Source: Clostridiaceae bacterium DTU079
Lineage (GTDB): Bacteria; Bacillota; Clostridia; Acetivibrionales; Acetivibrionaceae
Reading direction: 5' to 3'
DNA: 48,881 nucleotides
Assembly: GCA_001512505.1 (NCBI GenBank)
Contig: LFSC01000037.1
Coordinates: 1-48,881 of the forward strand
Shown: positions 1 to 8,138 of the stretch, piece after piece
How positions within the stretch are numbered: the first letter of the stretch is position 1
How the letters are laid out: every line of letters starts with the position of its first letter
Translations under genes and position numbers: made by a program
Notes under the pieces: generated by a model
The model's database searches: none
Told to the model about the DNA's origin: nothing
What the model saw: only the letters and a program-made list of their open reading frames with translations

Positions 1-157
1 GTTACTTTATCCCATTAATTAACATTCAGCAGGTTTTCCAGTTACTTTTCGAGACTATTCTTATATGTAACATTTTGAGCCTCTTCCCCTTTTGTCTTTG
101 TATTAATCAACTAAACATCCATATTTAAATTGATTATTCCTTCATTTTTACTAAAAA
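1..157. other. Intergenic stretch at window edge
   Basis: AT-rich sequence with no convincing reading frame, promoter or RNA. It lies beyond the terminator of the divIVA-side operon, and any gene to the left starts outside the window. Confidence 0.5.
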
Positions 158-180
158 ACCTGCAAATATATTTGCAGGTA
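151..180 (-). terminator. Rho-independent terminator of the divIVA-side operon
   Basis: A perfect palindrome at 158-179 (ACCTGCAAATA and its complement) is followed on the minus strand by a run of six T. It lies about 140 nt past the divIVA stop, so it most likely ends the ylmE-sepF-yggT-ylmH-divIVA transcript. Confidence 0.8.
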
Positions 181-315
181 CATTTATCAGTAAGATTTCA
201 AGAAGTAAAATCATCAGAAGCAAAATGACTTATTATCCCTAATCTTATGCTTAAGATTAAACTTGGGTCAATATTATTTTTCTTAAAATCAAAGTAATGG
301 AAACCCATAGCTTTC

Positions 316-786
316 TTAAGCCTGCTTCTCTTCCGTATCTTCATTAACGTGTTTTATAATTTCCAACTGGGAAAGAAGCAATGACTCTGCCCGGCTCTTA
401 TACAACTGAAACTTCTTTTTCAGCTCCTCATATTCAAACTTTATCTTCAGAACTTCCTGATTTGCCTCGTTTATTATTTGCTGAGCCTTTATTTCGGCCT
501 CCTTTATAATATTCTCCGCTTTCTGTTGTCCGTTCTTTTTTAATTCCTCGCTGGTCTGCTGTGCCACAAGGAGCGTATTCTGCAGGGATTCTTCAATATT
601 CTTATAATGTGTAATTGCTTCATTTAAAACAGCTATCTTGTCCTTTAACTCAGTATTTTCACGGATATATTCGCAATAGTCCTCAATTATTTTATCCAAT
701 ACATCATTAACCATGTCCTCACTGTATCCGCCAACAACACTTTTCTTAAAGGTTAAGTTTTGCAATTCATTGGGCGTATAATTCAT
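316..786 (-). CDS. divIVA: DivIVA-family cell division / polarity protein
   Basis: Small coiled-coil protein of 156 aa. The N-terminal 40 residues carry the DivIVA pattern (TPNELQNLTFKKSVVGGYSE, then VNDVLDKI), which binds curved membrane. The rest is almost continuous coiled coil rich in E, K and Q. Family members recruit partners to the septum or poles. I chose the ATG at 786 because GAGGTG sits 6 nt upstream; the GTG at 795 lies inside that ribosome site. It is the last gene of the conserved ylm cluster. The place where ileS often follows holds only a terminator here. Confidence 0.9.
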   Translation of the reverse strand: MNYTPNELQNLTFKKSVVGGYSEDMVNDVLDKIIEDYCEYIRENTELKDKIAVLNEAITHYKNIEESLQNTLLVAQQTSEELKKNGQQKAENIIKEAEIKAQQIINEANQEVLKIKFEYEELKKKFQLYKSRAESLLLSQLEIIKHVNEDTEEKQA

Positions 787-799
787 GTGTAACACCTCG

Positions 800-1591
800 T
801 CAAATATATTTCTTCATTAGAATATGTATTCTGTCCTTCTTTGTTGTATTACCAATCTTTTCGAGCACCACTCTTCCCTTACCCCTTATCGATATTGTGT
901 CGCCTTCCTTAACCAGCTTGGACACACTGTTGGCTATTTCCCAGTTCACATATACCTTTTCCGCCTTTATAAAATCGGCTGCCTTGCTCCTTGACATGCC
1001 AAATCCCACACTTGCCACAGAATCAAGCCTTAAGGAAGCAACAGTAGAACTTATCTCCTTAACCTTCGGCGGTGAAACACCAAGCTCACCGGTATCCACG
1101 GTCTCAATTTCAACGTACACATTACCGACTTTGGTAAGGTTGTATTTTATATAATCCGCTATATCCTTTAATACCACCACATAACAAAATTCATCCCTAA
1201 CTAGAATATCACCAATTTTTTCTCTTTTAATACCTAATCCCATCAACGAACCCAAATAATCTCTGTGGGAAAAATTATCTCTCGATTTAGGCTTAATCTG
1301 GAGAATCTCAAAAAGGCCGGAATACTCCTGCTCTACGTTTTCAGGCATATTATAAGGGCAGAAAACAACCACGGTTCTCTCTGCCCCACTAAAGCCCCCA
1401 AAGAAAAAATAGTCTTGAATTCCGCATATCTCAAAACTTTTCTCTAATAGGTTCCTCTGATAAGGATCCAAAAATTCTGAATTGGTGCTTCTTCTTATTT
1501 TTTCAGCAAGAACATATTTATCCAATATTTTAGCAACTAATAGCTTGTCTTCTATTTTAGGAATCTTCTTGAGTACTAAATCTTTATCCAT
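800..1591 (-). CDS. ylmH: YlmH-type S4-domain RNA-binding protein
   Basis: 263 aa. The C-terminal part (about 180-255) is an S4 RNA-binding domain: RLDSVASVGFGMSRSKAADF, then the KVYVNWE strand. The N-terminal two thirds match the YlmH family, which binds stalled or split 50S-peptidyl-tRNA complexes and takes part in ribosome rescue. The gene lies 13 nt upstream of the divIVA start and follows yggT, the order seen in Firmicutes division clusters. The ATG has a weak GGGTG site 11 nt upstream. The family assignment is firm; its role in this species is inferred. Confidence 0.9.
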   Translation of the reverse strand: MDKDLVLKKIPKIEDKLLVAKILDKYVLAEKIRRSTNSEFLDPYQRNLLEKSFEICGIQDYFFFGGFSGAERTVVVFCPYNMPENVEQEYSGLFEILQIKPKSRDNFSHRDYLGSLMGLGIKREKIGDILVRDEFCYVVVLKDIADYIKYNLTKVGNVYVEIETVDTGELGVSPPKVKEISSTVASLRLDSVASVGFGMSRSKAADFIKAEKVYVNWEIANSVSKLVKEGDTISIRGKGRVVLEKIGNTTKKDRIHILMKKYI

Positions 1592-1625
1592 AAATTATAA
1601 TGCACCCTAAACCTATCTATGTTAA

Positions 1626-1898
1626 TTACAATAAAGCCGAAATTATCCAAAGAATCAATACTGCTATAATTGGAGAAAAATCCATCATGGAATCCTGTCC
1701 TAATGGAGTGTTTTCCAACAACTTCCGAATAGGCGAAAGAATCGGTTCGGTAATTTGATATAATATCTTATAAAAAACATTCTCTTTTGATATCGGAAAC
1801 CATGATAATAAAGCACGCAAGATTATTGCCCATTGAATTATATTCAACAGCAGATCAAAAGCTTGCAATGCTTTAATGGTTAGGTTAGCACCATTCAT
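1626..1898 (-). CDS. yggT: YggT family membrane protein
   Basis: 90 aa with two hydrophobic segments (about 12-32 and 68-88) around the family signature RALLSWFPIS, followed by YQITEPILSPIRKLL. YggT/YlmG proteins are small integral membrane proteins of uncertain biochemical role, linked by synteny to division (sepF) and in plants to plastid organisation. GGAGG stands 6 nt upstream of the ATG. It lies between sepF (13 nt gap) and ylmH in one operon. Confidence 0.9.
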   Translation of the reverse strand: MNGANLTIKALQAFDLLLNIIQWAIILRALLSWFPISKENVFYKILYQITEPILSPIRKLLENTPLGQDSMMDFSPIIAVLILWIISALL

Positions 1899-1911
1899 TA
1901 ATAACCTCCAA

Positions 1912-2367
1912 TTATCTCAACCATGGAAAAGCAGCCTTGCTTGTTATCTCTTCCTGAAAATCTCCCATAATATCTACATTGCAAGGAGCAACAATAAATA
2001 TTCCGCTTGAAACCTTTTGAATGTTGCCGTCAAGGGCATAAACAGAACCGCTTAAAAAGTCCACTATTCTTTGAGCCGTCTCCTTTTGAACGCCCTCAAG
2101 ATTTACAACTACAGGCTTCTTGTTTTTCAAATGATCACATACATCTTTAGCGTCATTAAAGTCTTGTGGCTGCATCACGATTAGCTTAAACTGAGAAGTT
2201 GAATGAATGTTTACAATTTTATTTTGAGTTTTCTTGCTAATGGGTTGGATAAACTGAGGCTTTTCAAATTCCTCTTTCTCTTCCGTGTTTTCAACGTTCT
2301 CCAATTCTTCCTCATCTTCTGTTTCCCAACCTACAAAGTTTAACACCTTGTTAAAAATTTTTGACAT
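1912..2367 (-). CDS. sepF: Cell division protein SepF
   Basis: 151 aa from the ATG at 2367. GGAGGG lies 7 nt upstream; the longer frame to 2412 has no such site. The N-terminal MSKIFNKVLNFVGW is the amphipathic membrane-binding helix, followed by an acidic linker rich in E. The C-terminal domain (about 60-150) has the SepF core VVNLEGVQKETAQRIVDFLS and SGIFIVAPCNVDI. SepF polymerises into rings, binds the FtsZ tail and anchors the Z ring to the membrane. The neighbours ylmE and yggT confirm it. Confidence 0.95.
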   Translation of the reverse strand: MSKIFNKVLNFVGWETEDEEELENVENTEEKEEFEKPQFIQPISKKTQNKIVNIHSTSQFKLIVMQPQDFNDAKDVCDHLKNKKPVVVNLEGVQKETAQRIVDFLSGSVYALDGNIQKVSSGIFIVAPCNVDIMGDFQEEITSKAAFPWLR

Positions 2368-2464
2368 ACCAAATCCCTCCTGTTTATCTTTTGTATGATA
2401 GCCTATATACAATTCTTCTAAAATGTTTGTCTTTTAAAAGACCTCTTAGAAGACATTGCTGCTC

Positions 2465-3172
2465 TTATGTATAAATCCTTTTTCCAAACAAGGCAGTCCC
2501 TATACGTACCATGTTTGAACCTTCTTCTATTGCAACCTCAAAATCGTTGCTCATGCCCATGGACAAAATATCCATATTATTATTATCTAGGTTTTCTTTC
2601 CGTATGTCAATAGAAAAGTCCCTTAATTTACTAAAAACATAGCGTATTGACTCAGGATTTTCAGCGAAAGGAGCCATTGTCATGAACCCTCTGATTCTTA
2701 TGTTGGAAAATGCACTCATCTTTTCAACCATTTCCCTTGCTTCTTCCAAAGCAACACCAAACTTGCTTTCCTCTCCCGAAACATTTACCTGAACCAATAC
2801 ATCCACGGTTATTCCATGGCTCTGGGCTCTTTTATTTATTTCCTGAGCCAGCTCAAGCCTATCCACCGAGTGAATTAGTTTTACCTTGTCTATAATATAT
2901 TTTACCTTGTTTGTCTGAAGATGCCCAATCAGGTGCCAATTGCATTTTCTATCTATTATATCGTATTTTCCGGTCAATTCCTGAACCCTATTCTCTCCTA
3001 AATCCAAAATTCCCTCATCGATAATTTTCAAGATCTTTTCCGGTTCAACTGTTTTGGTTACTGCAATAAGTTTTATATCCCTGGCATTTCTCCCGCTTCT
3101 TTGGGCTGCCTTTTCAATCCTCTCCATTACAGAATCAAGGTTTCTTTTAATGAAATCAAGCTTATCGTCCAT
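2465..3172 (-). CDS. ylmE: YggS/YlmE family pyridoxal phosphate homeostasis protein
   Basis: 235 aa single-domain alanine-racemase-like barrel. Family marks are LIAVTKTVEPEKI near residue 40, containing the PLP lysine, then LGENRVQEL, WHLIGHLQTNKVKY, and the C-terminal SMGMSNDFEVAIEEGSNMVR. These proteins bind PLP without known catalysis and control the free PLP pool. I prefer the ATG at 3172, which overlaps the TGA of the upstream HlyD-like gene by one base and implies translational coupling. A TTG at 3175 is the alternative. Confidence 0.93.
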   Translation of the reverse strand: MDDKLDFIKRNLDSVMERIEKAAQRSGRNARDIKLIAVTKTVEPEKILKIIDEGILDLGENRVQELTGKYDIIDRKCNWHLIGHLQTNKVKYIIDKVKLIHSVDRLELAQEINKRAQSHGITVDVLVQVNVSGEESKFGVALEEAREMVEKMSAFSNIRIRGFMTMAPFAENPESIRYVFSKLRDFSIDIRKENLDNNNMDILSMGMSNDFEVAIEEGSNMVRIGTALFGKRIYT

Positions 3173-4521
3173 CAATTTACAATCTGCCCCTCTTCTATAT
3201 TTTTCGGATTTACTATATAACTGGAATACAAGCTAATACTGGGATGCCGCGAATTATCATCTCCATAATAGCTTTTATCCACATTGTCTATAATAGCAAA
3301 TTCATTATTTTTCCCGACAATCTTAACCGGAACAAACTCTGCCCGCTGAGCCCTGACCAATCCGATTTTAGCTGTCATTGTTGCCGTATCAATATCCACA
3401 AGGCTCTTTAACGGTACTACAAGACCGCTATAATAGTTTTTAATCAAATCCACGTTTATATTTCTCAAGGTTGCCGTATCACTCATAGCCTTGTCCGTCT
3501 TCACAGCTATAATGAATTTTCCGTCCATCTCATCGGATTTATACATAACCGTTCCGTCAATAACCTTGTTAATATCATTAATTCTTATTTTCAAATTGTC
3601 TTCAACATCAAAATCCATGGCTTCCTTTTCATCAACAGCAAAAACAATATAATAATCTATACCGCTTATCACCTTAACAACAGGCTTGTTGTACTCAACA
3701 GCAAGATCGTCAACTTTCCTTGAATTGATTTGAGGCTTAATGTTTTTTATATCCTTCGGGGTTAAATGGCCAATCGCTTCCTCATTAAGAAAGCTTTCAC
3801 ACCCGTCCACCACATAGGATATTATTCCCGAAATATCCGAAGTGATGCTGCTTTTATTCTGGTTTATACCTTCTTGTATCACCTGTTTTTCAGCCTTAAG
3901 AGAACTAATATGGGCATCGGAAATACTCAGGTCCCCTGTAATGGTTGCCTTCTTTTGGATAAGCTCGTCAATATCCTCCTTTATACTTTTAACTTCCGAA
4001 AGGCTGTTGCTATTAGCCAATGTCATAACGTTCATCAGTTTTTCTTCGATTTTCTCATCGATACTTTTTATATCATTGGAGAAAAAGCCGTCATTCTTGG
4101 CCTTTTCCCTTTGGGCTTCAATAATCCGCAAATCCAGTGCCTTTAAATCATCCAACAGCTTTTCCGACCCTTTGTTCAGTACTGTGGCTATTGTGCTGCC
4201 GCTTTTAATTTTTTCGCCTTCCTCAATATTTTTTATAATTACACCGTCGGCAGGCGAATAAACCACTGTCTCATTTCTGACAATCAAAGCATCGGTGGTA
4301 ATCGATTCCTCAATTTCACCCATCCTCATTATATCAACACTAATATTTCTGCCATATATCCAAAAAATGAAGGACGGAATATACAGAATCAAAAACAGAA
4401 GAAGAACCACTCCTCCGAGCTTTATTCTTCCTTTTACTTTATCTTCCTTAATCTTTCGTTCACTTGCTTTTCCTTCGCTTATTTCTCTTATGTTTATCTC
4501 TTCCAAATCCTTCACCTTCAA
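3172..4521 (-). CDS. HlyD-like membrane-anchored protein next to the division cluster
   Basis: 449 aa. One membrane segment lies at about 34-55 after a charged cytoplasmic N-terminus. The outside part begins with a barrel-sandwich (lipoyl-like) half, VYSPADGVIIKNIEEGEKIK at about 87-106, followed by a coiled-coil hairpin (about 120-215) and a beta-rich C-terminus, as in periplasmic-adaptor (HlyD) proteins. No ABC or RND partner is adjacent. It overlaps ylmE by a few bases and starts 3 nt after the gamma-lyase-like gene, so it belongs to the division operon. The TTG start has only a weak ribosome site, and the GTG at 4515 is possible. Function unknown. Confidence 0.8.
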   Translation of the reverse strand: MKVKDLEEINIREISEGKASERKIKEDKVKGRIKLGGVVLLLFLILYIPSFIFWIYGRNISVDIMRMGEIEESITTDALIVRNETVVYSPADGVIIKNIEEGEKIKSGSTIATVLNKGSEKLLDDLKALDLRIIEAQREKAKNDGFFSNDIKSIDEKIEEKLMNVMTLANSNSLSEVKSIKEDIDELIQKKATITGDLSISDAHISSLKAEKQVIQEGINQNKSSITSDISGIISYVVDGCESFLNEEAIGHLTPKDIKNIKPQINSRKVDDLAVEYNKPVVKVISGIDYYIVFAVDEKEAMDFDVEDNLKIRINDINKVIDGTVMYKSDEMDGKFIIAVKTDKAMSDTATLRNINVDLIKNYYSGLVVPLKSLVDIDTATMTAKIGLVRAQRAEFVPVKIVGKNNEFAIIDNVDKSYYGDDNSRHPSISLYSSYIVNPKNIEEGQIVN

Positions 4522-4524
4522 ACA

Positions 4525-5817
4525 CTAGATTTGTATAATTCCCTTTTCAAGCATCTTCTGTATGGATATCATAACACCCAGCTTAACGTGTTCGAAAACC
4601 AACCCGCCCTGCATATAAGCTATATACGGCGGCTTTATCGGAGCATCGGCACTCAGTTCAATGGATGATCCTTGAATGAACGCCCCCGCAGCCATTATGA
4701 CAGGACTTTCATACCCCGGCATATCCCATGGCTCCGGAGTTACAAAGGAATCTACCGGTGAACCCTTTTGAATGCCCTGGCAAAATGCAATCAGGCTATC
4801 GGGGTTGTCAAATCTGATTGCCTGTATAATGTCTCCCCTTTTATCATGCACCCCGGGACTTGTTCTATAGCCCAATTCCTTCATAACAGCAGCGCAGAAG
4901 ACAGCTCCCTTAAGGCTTTCGGCAACAACATGGGGAGCTAAAAACAGTCCCTGGTACATCAGCCTGTTGTTGTCCAAAGAAGAACCCACTTTTTTGCCGA
5001 GACCTGGAGTTGTAAACCTGTACGCCGCCTTCTGAACACATGATTTTTTGCCTACAATATAACCGCCTGTAGGAGCAATTCCTCCCCCAGGGTTTTTGAT
5101 TAGGGAACCTGCTGCCAAGTCCGCCCCAACTTCAATAGGCTCCTTGGTTTCAACAAATTCTCCGTAGCAATTATCCACAAGAACCAGAACATCGCTTTTT
5201 ATTCCCTTTATAAAAGCTATGGCCTTTTCTATTTCGTCTATGGTAAAGGACGGTCTCCATTCATAGCCCCTCGACCTTTGAAGAAGCACCATCTTTGTCT
5301 TGCTGTTTATAGCCTTTTCAATGGATTTGTAATCAAGACTTCCGTCCTCGAGCAAATCCACCTGGTTATAGGTTACGCCAAATTCCTTAAGGGATCCTCC
5401 GCCCTCACCTCTTATACCGATAACTTCTTCCAATGTGTCATAGGGCTTACCCACCACCGACAAAAGCTCATCGCCGGGTCTTAAATTGCCGTACAGGCAT
5501 AATGCCAACGCATGGGTCCCCGATACAATCTGATGCCTTACCAAAGCATCTTCTGCCTTGAAAACATCCCTGTAAACACAGTCCAAAGCATCTCTGCCTT
5601 TATCGTCATAACCATAACCCGTAGTCCCGTTAAAATGAGTATCACTCACATTATTGTTCTGCATTGCCTTAATGACTTTAAACTGATTATACTCCTTAAC
5701 CGAATCAATGGCTGAAAACTCAGAAGCCACCTCTTTTAATGCAGAATCTGCAACTTTAAGCACTCTCTCGTCTATTCCGAATTCGTTTTTCAAATACTCT
5801 TTCAAATCTGTTTTCAT
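4525..5817 (-). CDS. Methionine gamma-lyase / aluminium-resistance family PLP enzyme
   Basis: 430 aa, full length for the family annotated as methionine gamma-lyase or aluminium resistance protein (YnbB-like). It is a Cys/Met-metabolism PLP fold: phosphate-binding loop VSGTHALALCL (about 98-108), the LVLVDNCYGEF aspartate near 215, and SLIKNPGGGIAPTGGY with the probable PLP lysine K241. The usual substrate is not settled for this family. The gene leads the HlyD-ylmE-sepF run with a 3 nt gap to the next frame. The family is certain; the reaction is inferred. Confidence 0.88.
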   Translation of the reverse strand: MKTDLKEYLKNEFGIDERVLKVADSALKEVASEFSAIDSVKEYNQFKVIKAMQNNNVSDTHFNGTTGYGYDDKGRDALDCVYRDVFKAEDALVRHQIVSGTHALALCLYGNLRPGDELLSVVGKPYDTLEEVIGIRGEGGGSLKEFGVTYNQVDLLEDGSLDYKSIEKAINSKTKMVLLQRSRGYEWRPSFTIDEIEKAIAFIKGIKSDVLVLVDNCYGEFVETKEPIEVGADLAAGSLIKNPGGGIAPTGGYIVGKKSCVQKAAYRFTTPGLGKKVGSSLDNNRLMYQGLFLAPHVVAESLKGAVFCAAVMKELGYRTSPGVHDKRGDIIQAIRFDNPDSLIAFCQGIQKGSPVDSFVTPEPWDMPGYESPVIMAAGAFIQGSSIELSADAPIKPPYIAYMQGGLVFEHVKLGVMISIQKMLEKGIIQI

Positions 5818-5999
5818 TATTTCTCCCCATTATAAATTTATTTTTCAAAAAGACTAATCGTTAAGCTTTTTTATATAATTTCATGATAATTAAAAGCCAA
5901 GTCCGAGCTCATTAATAATTATTTTAACACATCGGGCTTTAATTTCAATATTAACCCAAATAATACGCAACCAAGAATATTATACAATCATCAATTTAA
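5818..5999. other. Intergenic region between GH13 and gamma-lyase genes
   Basis: AT-rich spacer. It holds an imperfect hairpin (AAAGCC at about 5892 against TCGGGCTTT at 5933-5941) that could end the GH13 transcript, plus leader sequence of the next minus-strand gene. No clear -35/-10 pair was found. Confidence 0.35.
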
Positions 6000-7718
6000 T
6001 TATTCTTCAACAGCTTTATAAATCCTCCATTCCAGAGGCTTTAAACCAAGCTTTATCCTACATCCCTCAACCTGGGCTGATTCCCTTTCCCCAAGGGCTT
6101 CCATTCTCTTCACGTCTATAAAGGAATTTCCCAGTTCAACGGTACCCTCGGCGTTTTGTTCCTTTGTATTCATCACGACAACAATTTTATTCTTCCCATA
6201 CTCTCTTCTGTAAGCCAATATCCCTTCATCCCCGTCAATACACAAATCCCGGTATTCCCCAAGTCTTAGAGCTTCATTTTTCTTTCTTATGTCAATTAGA
6301 AAACCGTATAACTTAAGGAGCTTTATGTTCCATTTTTCCTCATCCCAGACCATGGGCTTTCTGCAATCGGGGTCCGTGTCTCCCTGCATTCCCACCTCAT
6401 CGCCATAGTAAATAAGAGGAACTCCCGGGAAGGTAAATTGAAACACCGCTGCCAATTCAAATCTCTTTTCGTCGCCATTGCACAGGGTTAAAAATCTCGG
6501 CGTATCATGGGTGCTAATAATATTCACCATGCTGTTTATTACTTTTTTGTTAAAATTCATGAGGTAGCTGTTTATTCTCATTTTAAAAAGCTCCACATCA
6601 ATGGATCTGTAGGCAAACAAATCGTTAATCATTTCCTTCAAGGGATAATTCAATACAGAATCAAATTGGTCTCCGTAAAGCCACGAGGATGCCTCGTCAA
6701 ATATTTCTCCAATGAGCACCACATCCTTCTTTAGAGCCTTTATCTCAGTTCTGAGGTCCCTCCAAAACTTCCGGTTCACCTCATCTGCCGCATCAAATCT
6801 CCAGCCGTCCACACCGAACTCAAGGGTCCAATACTTCACTACATCAAAAAAATACCGGGCTGTCTCAGGGTTTGACGTATTTAGCTTAGGCATTCCTCCA
6901 TAGAAGGAAAAACACTCATAATTGGGTACGGGGTAGTTTACCGCCGGAAAGGAATCCACGAAATACCATTCCTTATATAAAGACGCCTCTCCCTTTTTCA
7001 AAACATCCTGAAAGGCAAAAAATTTATCGGAGGTATGGTTAAATACACCGTCAAAAATTATCTTTATGTCCTTATGATGGCATAAGTCAATCAGCTTTCT
7101 AAGCTCGTTTTTTTCTCCAAAAACGGGATCAAGCTCATAATAGTCGATAATATCATAACGGTGATAGGAATCCGACTTAAACACGGGATTGAGATAAATC
7201 GCATTTACTCCGAGCTTTATAAGATAGTCCAGCCTGTCGATTATGCCTTTGATATTTCCTCCGTATTTCATACCGATATTCTCTATGCAAGGGGGAACCT
7301 TTGCAAACCTGTCCGGAAAAATCTGATATACCGTTGAATTCACAAACCAGTCAACTTCTTCAAAAACATCGGCCTCACATATATATGAATAAGTGAAAAA
7401 GCCCCATTCGGGCATGTAATCGAAAAAGCCGTTTTTGTTATACCATTTAACCTGGTAATTGTCTTCGAGATAAAACATATACTTGAACCTTTTAATGCCC
7501 ACATTAAGTTCGGCTTCGAAATAATCAAAAAACTCATCACTGGCCGTCTTCTTCATTTCGACCTTTCCTCTTATCGAGTTGTTGTATTTTTCATGGTATA
7601 TGACGGCGCAATATTTTATATCGTTTTTCTTTGCCCTAAGCCGGACAACCAGAGTATTTGAATCTTTTGGAAAGGCAAACTGACTGTATGGCTTGTGGTA
7701 TATAGCTTCAAGATGCAT
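6000..7718 (-). CDS. GH13 alpha-glucosidase: cyclomaltodextrinase / neopullulanase type
   Basis: 572 aa from the ATG at 7718, which has AAGGGG 8 nt upstream and begins MHLEAIYHKP, typical of an N-terminal CBM34 domain (about 1-115). The GH13 barrel has all four signature regions: DGVFNHTS (223-230), GWRFDAADE with nucleophile D309, GEIFDEAS with acid/base E338, and STHDTPR with D405. There is no signal peptide, so it works on imported maltodextrin or cyclodextrin in the cytoplasm. This domain plan is that of cyclomaltodextrinase, maltogenic amylase and neopullulanase, which sequence alone does not separate. It stands alone between two intergenic regions. Confidence 0.92.
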   Translation of the reverse strand: MHLEAIYHKPYSQFAFPKDSNTLVVRLRAKKNDIKYCAVIYHEKYNNSIRGKVEMKKTASDEFFDYFEAELNVGIKRFKYMFYLEDNYQVKWYNKNGFFDYMPEWGFFTYSYICEADVFEEVDWFVNSTVYQIFPDRFAKVPPCIENIGMKYGGNIKGIIDRLDYLIKLGVNAIYLNPVFKSDSYHRYDIIDYYELDPVFGEKNELRKLIDLCHHKDIKIIFDGVFNHTSDKFFAFQDVLKKGEASLYKEWYFVDSFPAVNYPVPNYECFSFYGGMPKLNTSNPETARYFFDVVKYWTLEFGVDGWRFDAADEVNRKFWRDLRTEIKALKKDVVLIGEIFDEASSWLYGDQFDSVLNYPLKEMINDLFAYRSIDVELFKMRINSYLMNFNKKVINSMVNIISTHDTPRFLTLCNGDEKRFELAAVFQFTFPGVPLIYYGDEVGMQGDTDPDCRKPMVWDEEKWNIKLLKLYGFLIDIRKKNEALRLGEYRDLCIDGDEGILAYRREYGKNKIVVVMNTKEQNAEGTVELGNSFIDVKRMEALGERESAQVEGCRIKLGLKPLEWRIYKAVEE

Positions 7719-7805
7719 TAGTGATACCCCTTTTCCGAACATAATCAAGCATTGAGTATGGCATTGAAACTTTAACAACAGTGATTTCATGAAATGAATT
7801 GCTTT

Positions 7806-7840
7806 CTATGTATATAATAGCATAAATTGAGGTAAATTGC
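7806..7840 (-). promoter_or_regulatory. Possible extended -10 promoter of the GH13 gene
   Basis: On the minus strand TGCTATTAT (-10 at 7814-7819) is an extended -10 about 95 nt upstream of the GH13 ATG. The -35 is poor. Inference from pattern only. Confidence 0.35.
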
Positions 7841-7865
7841 GACTTTCACTTTTAAGGGTGAGGTA

Positions 7866-8045
7866 GTTATTAAGCTAAGAAAAATATTCCAGAAACTTAA
7901 GTTACACAGTCTAGAGCCTGTAAATACTCCTCAGGGTCGAGCAAAACTCGCTTCGCTCAAACAATGCTCTCCCTGTCCTCGTCGTATTAACAGGCTCTAC
8001 GACATGCTCCACAATGTTTCTTCCATATTTTTCTTGCTTAATAAC
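7866..8045. repeat. Long palindromic repeat, full-length copy A
   Basis: About 180 bp imperfect palindrome between divergent genes. The outer arms pair (GTTATTAAGC with GCTTAATAAC, AAGAAAAATAT with ATATTTTTCTT), then TAGAGCCTGT with ACAGGCTCTA, and an inner stem CAGGGTCGAGCA with TGCTCTCCCTG closes around GCTTCGC. The centre is nearly identical to copy C at 26.8 kb. No reading frame or flanking duplication was seen. It could be a small non-autonomous mobile palindrome or a structured transcript element. Confidence 0.8.
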
Positions 8046-8092
8046 TTAGATTTTAAAAGGTATGTCTATCTATTTATAATCAAAACCGGGTC

Positions 8093-8121
8093 TTGAATTC
8101 TCCCCTTCAGTGTAATACTAT
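8093..8121 (+). promoter_or_regulatory. Probable sigma-A promoter of the rluA-like gene
   Basis: TTGAAT at 8093-8098, a 17 nt spacer, then TACTAT at 8116-8121. Transcription would start near 8126, giving a very short leader before the TTG start codon at 8139. Confidence 0.45.
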
Positions 8122-8138
8122 TTACTGGGTGATATAAT

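Noticed and set aside
7866..8045. Insertion sequence reading of the palindrome
   Set aside because: No transposase, no terminal duplication seen, and the copies are too short to encode one; kept as a repeat family.
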